Positions 6,269 through 12,933 of a DNA stretch of 64,000 nt are shown piece after piece (position 1 is the stretch's first letter; the number at the start of each line of letters is the position of its first letter). Source of the DNA: Bacteroidota bacterium (GTDB taxonomy: Bacteria > Bacteroidota > Ignavibacteria > Palsa-1295); assembly GCA_021324685.1 (NCBI GenBank), contig JAJPIQ010000028.1, forward strand, positions 1-64,000. The letters are read 5' to 3'. The notes beneath the pieces are model-generated. The model ran no database searches. It saw only the letters and a list, made by a program, of their open reading frames with translations, and was not told the origin of the DNA. A program made the translations under genes and the position numbers.

Positions 6269-8827
6269 ATGCTCGCTCGGTTCATCGTCGGCTGTATTTT
6301 GTTGCAGGCAATGTATGCCCGTGCCCAGACAATATTGCCGGAAGCAAAGCGACTTGCGCATCCACCAGCGGTGGCGCTCGTACTTTCGGGGGGCGGGATC
6401 AAGGGCTTTGCTCATATCGGTGTGCTCGAAGTCCTCGATTCGGCACATATCCCGATCGATCTTATTGCAGGAACCAGTATCGGCGCGGTCGTCGGAGGTC
6501 TGTATGCGGCCGGTTACACGCCCAAGCAACTCGAGGAATTTGCGACTTCGATCAATTGGGCCGATGTACTCGAACTCGAGGACCAGTCCCACCGCCCGGA
6601 ACGCGTTCTTTCGCAAAAGGACGATCGCGCGCTGCTCTCGCTCCGCTTCACCGGGTTTTTCAATCCGGTGATCCCACAGGCGATCTCGAGCGGCGAGCGG
6701 CTTACGATGCTGCTGAACGGAATGGTCTTAGGCGCGCCGGCGGGCGTGCCGCGCGATTTTTTGAGGGACATGAAAGTTCCTTTCGTGGCCGTGACCACCG
6801 ATATCGTTCGCGGCGAACGCCGCCTGCTTACGAACGGCGACCTCACCGAAGCGCTCCGGGCCAGCGCCACGCTTCCGCTCCGCTTTAGTCCCATGCCGGG
6901 CGATTCGACGATGCTCATGGATGGAGGGCTGCTCTCGAATATTCCGACCGATGTCGCAAAATCGCTCGGCGCCTCCCGCATTATCGTCTCGAATACGACG
7001 GCAAGTCTTCGTCCTCGCGAAGCACTCAACACGCCATGGGATGTGGCCGATCAGGTCGTCACGCTCATGATGCAGCAGGAAAACGCAAAGGAACTCGCGC
7101 TCTCCGATTACACGATCACACCGGATGTCTCGGGCCTGGACGAAGGCGATTACAGTACGATTCCTGAGATGATCGAGGCCGGACGTGAGGCCGCGAGGCG
7201 AATGCTGGGCGTGCTGCAGCATTCGATCGCCGGGATTTCCGATCCGCCCGAAATATCGATGAAGGACGATACCGTGCTCCGTTCATTGCGCGAGATCCGA
7301 GTCTATGGCACGACCGGCGAGTTCCCGGACACGGCATTCCTTCATGACCGTACGTTCCTCGGAAAGGCACTGTTACGATCTTCGAATTTGAAACTGATCG
7401 AGCACCGGCTGCTGGAAGATTATCGTTCCCATGGCTATACGCTGGTCCGGATCGATAGTGTTGTCCTGCATCCGGGTTTTGGCCGTGCCGATCTCTACAT
7501 GGACGAGGGCCGCATCGGCCGGATCGTCGTCCATGGCGATCCCGGGATCGATTCCGAAGTGGCATTGCACGAGCTTTCATTCGCGCGCGGCGATGTTTTT
7601 CGCGCTTCGGAGGGTGAACGCTCGCTACAGCACCTTACCGGTACCGGCCTTTTCGATTTTGCGGTCATTCAAATTTCCTATGATACATCATGGCCCGGAA
7701 CACAATATGTCTGGCGGCCCGATACGATCGCCTTCCCGCAGGAGCCGCCCTCGCTGGAGCCGGCGGTAATCCTGACGGTCCATGCTCGCAGCCCGAATGT
7801 CTTGCGTCTGGGTGCGCTGGCCGATAACGAATTCGGCGCAGAATTTTCCGCGGAATTTGCCAATGAGAATGTCGGCGGGAGCGGGATCGAATATTCCCTC
7901 ATCGGCAGCTTAGGCGCATTGGCCCGCTCGGCGTCCTTTACGCTCAATGCGCCCCGCCTCTTTCACAGCTTTGGCGTACTCGATGCAAGTATTTATTCCG
8001 GATATCGGGATATTAATGTGTACCAACTCGAGACGGTCGCGCCCGAACATAAAATAGTAAGCAGTGTAACGGACGTCGTACGCGAATCTCGCGACCTCGG
8101 GCTTCGGCTGCAGGCCGGCGGCCAGGTGGAACGCTTGGGAGCGATCACGGCCGAACTGCGCGTGGAACAACAACGATGGTTCAGCACGCGCGATAGCGCG
8201 AACGATCAGGGGACCGACGACCTTCGGGCCCTCCGAGGAGAACTCTTAGTCGATTCGCGCGACGATGGCGATTATCCTCATATTGGAACTCTTATTCGGG
8301 CCTATGCCGAAACCGGCCTTACGCTGTTCGGCCATGGAACGAATTATACGAAATTGTTCGGGGAAATGGAAGGGGCGATCCCGCTGTCGGCGTTGCATAC
8401 GCTCCTTCCGCGCATCCGGCTTGGATTCGGCGATGCCTTGCTGCCCCGGCTTGAAACATTCGCTTTGGGTGGAATGGAATCTTTTTACGGCCTGAACGAA
8501 TATGAGCTCCGTGGGAAACAAATGCTCGAGGGCAGCCTTTCCTATCAGATCGCTATTCCGCACTCGCTCTTTTTCCCGACCTTCGTTTCTATTCGATACG
8601 ATATTGGGGCCGTGTGGCCGGAACCCACGGAAATTAAGTTCGAGTCGCTCTTACACGGCCTTGGAGCACAAATCGGAGTAAAAACGCCCCTGGGTCTTGC
8701 CCGCTTCGGACTCGGAGAAAATTTTCGGTTCGTCGAAACGCCCGGAGTGAAACCTCTGGCACAACCTTCCCAGGTGATCGCCCTGAACTCCCCACACTTT
8801 TATTTTTCGATCGGGTCGAGATTATAA
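6269..8827 (+). CDS. Patatin-like phospholipase with C-terminal outer-membrane barrel (PlpD-like)
   Basis: This 852-aa protein has a signal peptide (residues 1-19, ending ARA) and a patatin domain: oxyanion-hole GGGIKG at 41-46, nucleophile motif GTSIG at 68-72 and the dyad Asp in DGGLLSNIPTDVA. After about residue 320 comes a POTRA-like linker (GRIGRIVVHGDPG), then a long C-terminal region of alternating residues ending in FYFSIGSRL, as in an outer-membrane beta-barrel. This order matches type Vd secretion proteins such as PlpD, in which the barrel exposes or releases the lipase. The ORF track opens at a TTG at 6245; I prefer the ATG at 6269 because the signal peptide begins there. The SDR gene starts two bases after its stop. 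Confidence 0.85.
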   Translation: MLARFIVGCILLQAMYARAQTILPEAKRLAHPPAVALVLSGGGIKGFAHIGVLEVLDSAHIPIDLIAGTSIGAVVGGLYAAGYTPKQLEEFATSINWADVLELEDQSHRPERVLSQKDDRALLSLRFTGFFNPVIPQAISSGERLTMLLNGMVLGAPAGVPRDFLRDMKVPFVAVTTDIVRGERRLLTNGDLTEALRASATLPLRFSPMPGDSTMLMDGGLLSNIPTDVAKSLGASRIIVSNTTASLRPREALNTPWDVADQVVTLMMQQENAKELALSDYTITPDVSGLDEGDYSTIPEMIEAGREAARRMLGVLQHSIAGISDPPEISMKDDTVLRSLREIRVYGTTGEFPDTAFLHDRTFLGKALLRSSNLKLIEHRLLEDYRSHGYTLVRIDSVVLHPGFGRADLYMDEGRIGRIVVHGDPGIDSEVALHELSFARGDVFRASEGERSLQHLTGTGLFDFAVIQISYDTSWPGTQYVWRPDTIAFPQEPPSLEPAVILTVHARSPNVLRLGALADNEFGAEFSAEFANENVGGSGIEYSLIGSLGALARSASFTLNAPRLFHSFGVLDASIYSGYRDINVYQLETVAPEHKIVSSVTDVVRESRDLGLRLQAGGQVERLGAITAELRVEQQRWFSTRDSANDQGTDDLRALRGELLVDSRDDGDYPHIGTLIRAYAETGLTLFGHGTNYTKLFGEMEGAIPLSALHTLLPRIRLGFGDALLPRLETFALGGMESFYGLNEYELRGKQMLEGSLSYQIAIPHSLFFPTFVSIRYDIGAVWPEPTEIKFESLLHGLGAQIGVKTPLGLARFGLGENFRFVETPGVKPLAQPSQVIALNSPHFYFSIGSRL

Positions 8828-8829
8828 GT

Positions 8830-9543
8830 ATGCATGTTCTGATAACGGGTGCTTCCAAAGGGATCGGTCTCGCGCTGGCTCAACGGTTTTGTGCCGATGA
8901 TACTCGGATATCGATCTGTTCCCGGTCCAAACATTCGATACGGGAAGCAAAAGCGACGATCGAGCGGTCCTCTCCCGGCGCGCTCGTGTACGCGGCTGCC
9001 TGCGATGTTTCTCAGGAGACCGAAGTAACTCGTTTCCTGCATGCGGCCGAGAGCGCTTTGGGGCCGGTGGATGTACTTATAAATAATGCAGGCTTCGGTA
9101 TTTTTCGCTCGGTGCTCGATATGACCGTCCACGAGTTCGACCGAGTGCTGGCAACGAATCTCCGAGGTGTCTTCCTCATGACGCAGGCTGTCCTGCCTGG
9201 AATGAAGCAGCGTCGATCGGGAGCGGTCGTGACAATCTCCTCGCTGGCCGGCCGAAATGGATTTGCCGGTGGTAGCGCCTATTGCGCCTCGAAGTTCGGA
9301 GTTCGCGGCCTTATGCAATCCCTGTTTCTGGAAGCGAGAGCGTCCGATATTCGAGTTATCACGGTGTTTCCGGGAAGTGTCAATACAGCCTTTTTCGAAA
9401 CCGCGGGGCATCCATTAGGCGAGCGTGCAAAAACGGTCTTAAGCCCGGAAGATATAGCCGATTCCGTTTATGCCGCAGTCCATTTGCCGCCACGGGCAAC
9501 AATCTCAGAGCTCGATATTCGACCGACGAATCCTGCGGGCTAA
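8830..9543 (+). CDS. Short-chain dehydrogenase/reductase (SDR)
   Basis: This 237-aa classical SDR has TGASKGIG at 7-14 for NAD(P) binding, NNAGFG for the central strand, catalytic Ser in ISSLAGRNG and YCASK as the catalytic Tyr-x3-Lys. It catalyses an NAD(P)(H)-dependent oxidation or reduction of an unknown alcohol or ketone in the cytoplasm. Its start lies two bases after the patatin stop, so the two genes form an operon; a lipid substrate would fit but is not shown. An intrinsic terminator follows. Confidence 0.88.
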   Translation: MHVLITGASKGIGLALAQRFCADDTRISICSRSKHSIREAKATIERSSPGALVYAAACDVSQETEVTRFLHAAESALGPVDVLINNAGFGIFRSVLDMTVHEFDRVLATNLRGVFLMTQAVLPGMKQRRSGAVVTISSLAGRNGFAGGSAYCASKFGVRGLMQSLFLEARASDIRVITVFPGSVNTAFFETAGHPLGERAKTVLSPEDIADSVYAAVHLPPRATISELDIRPTNPAG

Positions 9544-9554
9544 AACGAATCCTG
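9526..9554. repeat. 19-bp-period direct duplication across the SDR stop
   Basis: ACGAATCCTG occurs at 9526 and again at 9545, with the SDR TAA stop (9541-9543) between the two copies. Confidence 0.5.
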
Positions 9555-9590
9555 AAGGTCCCAAAAAAAAGATTATAATCCAAAATAAGA

Positions 9591-9616
9591 AAGGCCCTCA
9601 ATTACTTGAGGGCCTT
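9591..9616. terminator. Bidirectional intrinsic terminator
   Basis: AAGGCCCTCAA and TTGAGGGCCTT form a perfect 11-bp stem with a TTAC loop. T-rich tracts follow on both strands. It sits between the convergent SDR gene and lipoprotein A gene and can serve both. Confidence 0.9.
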
Positions 9617-9637
9617 CTTTGCACGTTTAATCTTGCG

Positions 9638-10612
9638 TTAGTTTTGCTGCGTCAGCGAAACGAGCTGGCGCGTGAAATCCTGTTTGGTGAAGGTCACTCC
9701 ATCGGAGGTGAGGTACCACCAGTCGTATTGGTAGACGGGTCCGATATAGCATCCGAAGTACTTGTTTTCGTAATTGAAGTCCTTATCGGCAAGCTCCTTT
9801 GTGGTCATTCTAATATTAACCGTATGGGGGCTGACCATTGAGGGTAACACAACGAGCGTGTCCTTATTATCGACCGAACAGAACGTCTGCGAGTTCGGCT
9901 CGTTGATCACATCGTAATCCCACTTGCTCTTCCATCCGTTGTTGACAAAATCGCGAGTGAAAATGCAACGCTCTTCGACGATCGGCGCGCCCGGCATTCC
10001 GCCCTGGTGTTCCCAGATGAACGCGGAATCGTTGTGCTCGCTATACCAGATCGTATCGGTCTGCCAGACGTACGCTCCTGTATTCGTAAAATCATCGGCG
10101 CGGGTGCGAATAAGCCCTGCGATACCGGCCAGAATGGTATCGGTCGATACCGGGCGCGGGCGCGTCTGCATGGGAATTGCACCGCCGACGATGGCGCCGG
10201 GAGCGATGAATGCTCCGTGCGTCATATTACTCCTTGTCGCCGGAATGTAGTATAGATCGAACGGCGCTCCACCGGCATAGGCTGCCGAAACGCGGTAGGT
10301 AATCTGATAGCGGAAAAGCGAATCGCCATTCGGCCCGATCTGATCGAAGCCCATCGTCTGCACGATGTCGTTCGCACCGAGGAGCGACTGAGTGATCACT
10401 CCGTTCGAATCGTAAATATTTTCGGTATTCTGGAAGATGTAGGTCCAGCCGGCTTGCTTTTTATAGAAATAGTCGCTCATATTCGGCGAGCCAAGGCTCC
10501 CATGAGAACCACCCAGCGCGGCAGGGCCGTCCGGCGAAACAGAACATGCGGCAAGAATCGCCGACGCAAGTGTGGCGAACGCAAAACGCCACAGGAAATT
10601 ACGGGATTTCAT
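9638..10612 (-). CDS. Lipoprotein of unknown function, copy A
   Basis: The 324-aa product starts at Met28 of the listed ORF, where a lipoprotein signal begins (MKSRNFLWRFAFATLASAILAAC, lipobox LAAC), followed by a Gly/Ser linker and MSDYFYKKQAGWTYIFQN. It would be lipid-anchored in the envelope. The mature part has no recognised domain; it is rich in aromatic residues and beta-prone, with RPRPVSTDTILAGIAGLIRTR and VWQTDTIWYSEHNDSAFIWEH nearly identical to copy B downstream. A small zinc-ribbon ORF ends 26 bases upstream on the same strand, as in copy B. The function is unknown. The paralogy and signal peptide are directly visible. Confidence 0.8.
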   Translation of the reverse strand: MKSRNFLWRFAFATLASAILAACSVSPDGPAALGGSHGSLGSPNMSDYFYKKQAGWTYIFQNTENIYDSNGVITQSLLGANDIVQTMGFDQIGPNGDSLFRYQITYRVSAAYAGGAPFDLYYIPATRSNMTHGAFIAPGAIVGGAIPMQTRPRPVSTDTILAGIAGLIRTRADDFTNTGAYVWQTDTIWYSEHNDSAFIWEHQGGMPGAPIVEERCIFTRDFVNNGWKSKWDYDVINEPNSQTFCSVDNKDTLVVLPSMVSPHTVNIRMTTKELADKDFNYENKYFGCYIGPVYQYDWWYLTSDGVTFTKQDFTRQLVSLTQQN

Positions 10613-10638
10613 AGTATCGTGCAGTGAAGTAGTTGAGA

Positions 10639-10905
10639 TTATTGAGTAATAGAGAAACCGCCCAAAGCGCGAGACGAATCGCATCGCCGGCAAAAGGGGC
10701 TGGCACTAACGCTTGAATTTTGATTGAGTCGAAACACCTTCGAAGCTCCCAGGGGCCAAGAACGCAGGCTCCCGGAGATCGGTAATGCATCACGTCCGGC
10801 AGAAGACCGGCGCGGGCGACCGACTGCAAGATCTGCCTTGCAGAAGGGGCACGTATGCTCACCATCGTTTCCGATGTACGAGCAGGATGGACACGATTTT
10901 AGCAT
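10639..10905 (-). CDS. Small zinc-ribbon protein, copy A
   Basis: This 88-aa ORF begins MLKSCPSCSYIGNDGEH and continues CPFCKADLAVGRPRR, giving two CxxC pairs 15 residues apart, a zinc-ribbon knuckle of the kind found at the start of many small bacterial proteins. The first 33 residues differ from copy B at only one position, whereas the remaining residues diverge completely, so only the ribbon is under selection or the true product is shorter. It sits between the conserved promoter and lipoprotein A. No membrane segment is visible. It may be a tiny DNA-, RNA- or protein-binding factor or a regulated leader ORF. Confidence 0.6.
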   Translation of the reverse strand: MLKSCPSCSYIGNDGEHTCPFCKADLAVGRPRRSSAGRDALPISGSLRSWPLGASKVFRLNQNSSVSASPFCRRCDSSRALGGFSITQ

Positions 10906-10906
10906 C

Positions 10907-10946
10907 AGAGTAGAGAACGAATTGTTAGAGTAGAGAACAGATTACT
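10907..10946. repeat. 20-bp-period direct repeat just upstream of zinc-ribbon A
   Basis: AGAGTAGAGAAC occurs at 10907 and at 10927. The pair begins two bases before the start codon of the zinc-ribbon ORF (minus strand), so it occupies the leader. The corresponding leader of copy B lacks it. Confidence 0.5.
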
Positions 10947-10999
10947 TACTCGCACTACTCCCGGAAAACGCACATCCTGAGATTTAGTGCTCTCTTGAT

Positions 11000-11040
11000 G
11001 GTACACAATATAAAACTTATTCTGTCATCCGCTCTGACAC
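11000..11040 (-). promoter_or_regulatory. Conserved promoter/operator of unit A
   Basis: On the minus strand ATGACA stands 17 bases before TGTACC, and an inverted repeat CTGTCA-N7-TGACAC (11022-11040) overlaps the -35 position. The same arrangement, with the downstream segment TAGTGC-CTCTT-ATG, is found in front of unit B. Conservation between the two copies, set in otherwise diverged flanks, is the main support. Confidence 0.55.
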
Positions 11041-11122
11041 AATGCATTTTTTTTAGAAAGAATTCCAATTGTAGAAATTAAGCAAAAAATGCAATGTTTT
11101 AAAATAAAAGAAGAAAATTTAA

Positions 11123-11137
11123 ATTTCAAAATGAAAT
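11123..11137. promoter_or_regulatory. Inverted repeat ATTTCA-N3-TGAAAT upstream of unit A
   Basis: ATTTCAAAATGAAAT lies 218 bases upstream of the zinc-ribbon A start. The identical sequence occurs on the opposite strand 234 bases upstream of zinc-ribbon B. Candidate binding site; role inferred from position only. Confidence 0.45.
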
Positions 11138-11303
11138 GGTGTTGGACAATGATGTAATAATTTGCAGATGGTGTCCAATAATGATACAGTATCTATTTTA
11201 TACAATCTATTTTCATAATGAAAGCAGAGGTTATATTAGTGTCTCAATTTGAGATATATGTATAAGAACGATACAGTTAAGAAAGGCCTAAAATGAAGAA
11301 AAG

Positions 11304-11324
11304 CCCCCTGGTATTACCAAGGGG
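11304..11324 (-). terminator. Intrinsic terminator after lipoprotein B
   Basis: Read on the minus strand, CCCCTTGGTAATACCAGGGGG forms a hairpin with one mismatch, followed by CTTTTCTTCATTTT. It lies 43 bases beyond the stop of lipoprotein B. Confidence 0.75.
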
Positions 11325-11366
11325 CCCGTTCTTCTCTCTTTCTCTTAAGGAGCTCGCTTGTGTGCG

Positions 11367-12344
11367 TTAGTTGTGAGTTAGTGAGAGCAGCGAGCGTGTA
11401 AAATCCTGTTTCGTGAACGTACTGCCGTCGGTCGTTACATACCACCAATCGTATTGATAGACGGGTCCGATGTAGCAACCGTAGTACTTATCTTCGTAAT
11501 TGAAGTCGTAGTCGGCCAGCTCCGTGGTCGTGAAACCGATGTCCACGGTGTTCGAACTCGTTGTTGCGGGAACGGTCATAGACATGTTCGATGTGTTGAC
11601 CGTGCACGTCGTCTGCGGATTGGGCTCATTGATCACATCGTAGGACCAATGGCTTGCCCAGCCGTTCGTCGTAAAATCGCGAGTGAATATGCAGCGTTCC
11701 TGCGTAATGGGTCCGTTGATTCCGGCATGTTCCCAAATGAAGGCCGAGTCGTTATGCTCGCTATACCAGATGGTATCGGTCTGCCAGACATACGTGCCGT
11801 TATTCGTGAAATCGTTCGCTCGAGTACGGATCAGGCCCGCGATGCCAGCAAGGATCGTATCCGTAGAGACCGGACGCGGCCGCTTCTGCATCGTAATCAT
11901 GCCGCTAACGGTTGAGCTCGGATCAACGAAGGCGCCATGGGACTGGTTAGAGTGCGTCGCTGTGACGTAATTGACCGTCATCTGAGTGCCGTTGGCGTAC
12001 GCAGCCAGTACACGATATGTAATTTCATAACGGAAGAGCGAGTCGCCATTCGAAGCCATTTGATCGAAGCCCTTGCAGACAACTACGTCATTCGAGCCTG
12101 TCAGCGTTTGAGCCACTGAACCGTCACTATTATAAATTTTTTCGACGTTTTGGAACGTGTAGGTCCAGCCAGCCTGCTTTTTATAAAAGTAGTCGCTCAT
12201 GCTGGTCGAGCCGAGGCTTGAATTCTGAGTCCCGTGCGATCCGCCGGGTCCGGCGGGGCCATTTGGACTTACGGCGCACGCAGCCAGCAGCGTGCTCGCA
12301 ACGGATGCTAGTGCAAAACGCCATAATGTGGTAGGGGTTTTCAT
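11367..12344 (-). CDS. Lipoprotein of unknown function, copy B
   Basis: The 325-aa product starts at Met59 of the listed ORF, the first Met of a lipoprotein signal (MKTPTTLWRFALASVASTLLAAC, lipobox LAAC). It is a clear paralog of lipoprotein A along its whole length: SMSDYFYKKQAGWTYTFQN, the RPRPVSTDTILAGIAGLIRTR block and the C-terminal YKYYGCYIGPVYQYDWWY-like block (here DKYYGCYIGPVYQYDWWYV) are shared. The variable part is around residues 125-160. No known domain is recognised. The mature protein is probably beta-rich and sits in the envelope. It is preceded by its own zinc-ribbon ORF and promoter and followed by an intrinsic terminator, so it forms a self-contained unit. Confidence 0.8.
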   Translation of the reverse strand: MKTPTTLWRFALASVASTLLAACAVSPNGPAGPGGSHGTQNSSLGSTSMSDYFYKKQAGWTYTFQNVEKIYNSDGSVAQTLTGSNDVVVCKGFDQMASNGDSLFRYEITYRVLAAYANGTQMTVNYVTATHSNQSHGAFVDPSSTVSGMITMQKRPRPVSTDTILAGIAGLIRTRANDFTNNGTYVWQTDTIWYSEHNDSAFIWEHAGINGPITQERCIFTRDFTTNGWASHWSYDVINEPNPQTTCTVNTSNMSMTVPATTSSNTVDIGFTTTELADYDFNYEDKYYGCYIGPVYQYDWWYVTTDGSTFTKQDFTRSLLSLTHN

Positions 12345-12387
12345 AGGGATTGTGCTGTTTTGTGGAAGTAGTATCGAGCTGGGTCTT

Positions 12388-12648
12388 TTATCGATTAAGG
12401 GAAAACTGCCCAAAACGGGGGCATGGAAATTCAGCCGGCGTCGAGGGTTCATTAAAGGTTCTAAAACAAGTGGACAAACTGGGCCGAAGGCCTCCGGAGC
12501 TCCGCATAGCGCGCGCATGAGTTATACTTCTCATGCTTGTTGAATCCGAACGGCGTGGACGGCCGACGGCTAAATCTGCCTTGCAGAATGGGCAGACGTG
12601 CTCACCATCGTTACCGATGTAAGAGCAGGATGGACATGATTTAAGCAT
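12388..12648 (-). CDS. Small zinc-ribbon protein, copy B
   Basis: This 86-aa ORF (starting at the second Met of the listed ORF) begins MLKSCPSCSYIGNDGEH and then CPFCKADLAVGRPRR. It has two CxxC pairs and one difference from copy A across the first 33 residues; after that the copies are unrelated, although the total lengths are close (86 and 88). It ends 43 bases upstream of lipoprotein B. The same order of promoter, ribbon ORF and lipoprotein in both copies argues that this ORF is translated. The role is unknown. An in-frame ATG nine codons upstream is the alternative start. Confidence 0.6.
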   Translation of the reverse strand: MLKSCPSCSYIGNDGEHVCPFCKADLAVGRPRRSDSTSMRSITHARAMRSSGGLRPSLSTCFRTFNEPSTPAEFPCPRFGQFSLNR

Positions 12649-12735
12649 CGTATTCTTCAAAACGATTTTCTTCATTTTTTCGCCCTTCAGCGTTCGAGAC
12701 CGCTTCCGGTCTCCGGCGCTGTAGTGCGCTCTTCA

Positions 12736-12776
12736 TGCATACAAGATACTTTCCGGTCTGTCAAGAGCACTGACAG
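12736..12776 (-). promoter_or_regulatory. Conserved promoter/operator of unit B
   Basis: On the minus strand TTGACA is followed after 17 bases by TATGCA, a good sigma-70-like pair. An exact inverted repeat CTGTCA-N7-TGACAG (12758-12776) overlaps the -35 hexamer. Unit A has the same inverted repeat with one change at nearly the same distance from its ribbon start codon (117 versus 110 bases). A GAGACC/GGTCTC hairpin (12696-12713) lies in the leader of this copy only. Confidence 0.6.
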
Positions 12777-12881
12777 AAAAAACTTTTTTTCGAAAAAGAT
12801 GGAAATTGCGGAATTTGAAATGAGAAATCAAATTTTCGACTCAATCTTCATTTTTCTGGGCAATTTGTGACTTCCGACGGC

Positions 12882-12896
12882 ATTTCATTTTGAAAT
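12882..12896. promoter_or_regulatory. Inverted repeat upstream of unit B
   Basis: ATTTCATTTTGAAAT is the exact reverse complement of the 11123-11137 element. It extends by one base each side to CATTTCATTTTGAAATG. It also lies 37 bases beyond the 3' end of the large regulator gene. Confidence 0.45.
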
Positions 12897-12933
12897 GCTT
12901 GCACGCGATCATTGTCGCGAAACGAGACAGACG

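Larger units (their letters stand above)
10906..11303. other. AT-rich intergenic region with promoter of unit A
   Basis: About 400 bases without a credible gene. The stretch is visibly richer in A and T than flanking genes. It holds the leader repeat, the conserved promoter/operator and the upstream inverted repeat described separately; the remainder (11140-11300) shows nothing further that I can support. Confidence 0.7.
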
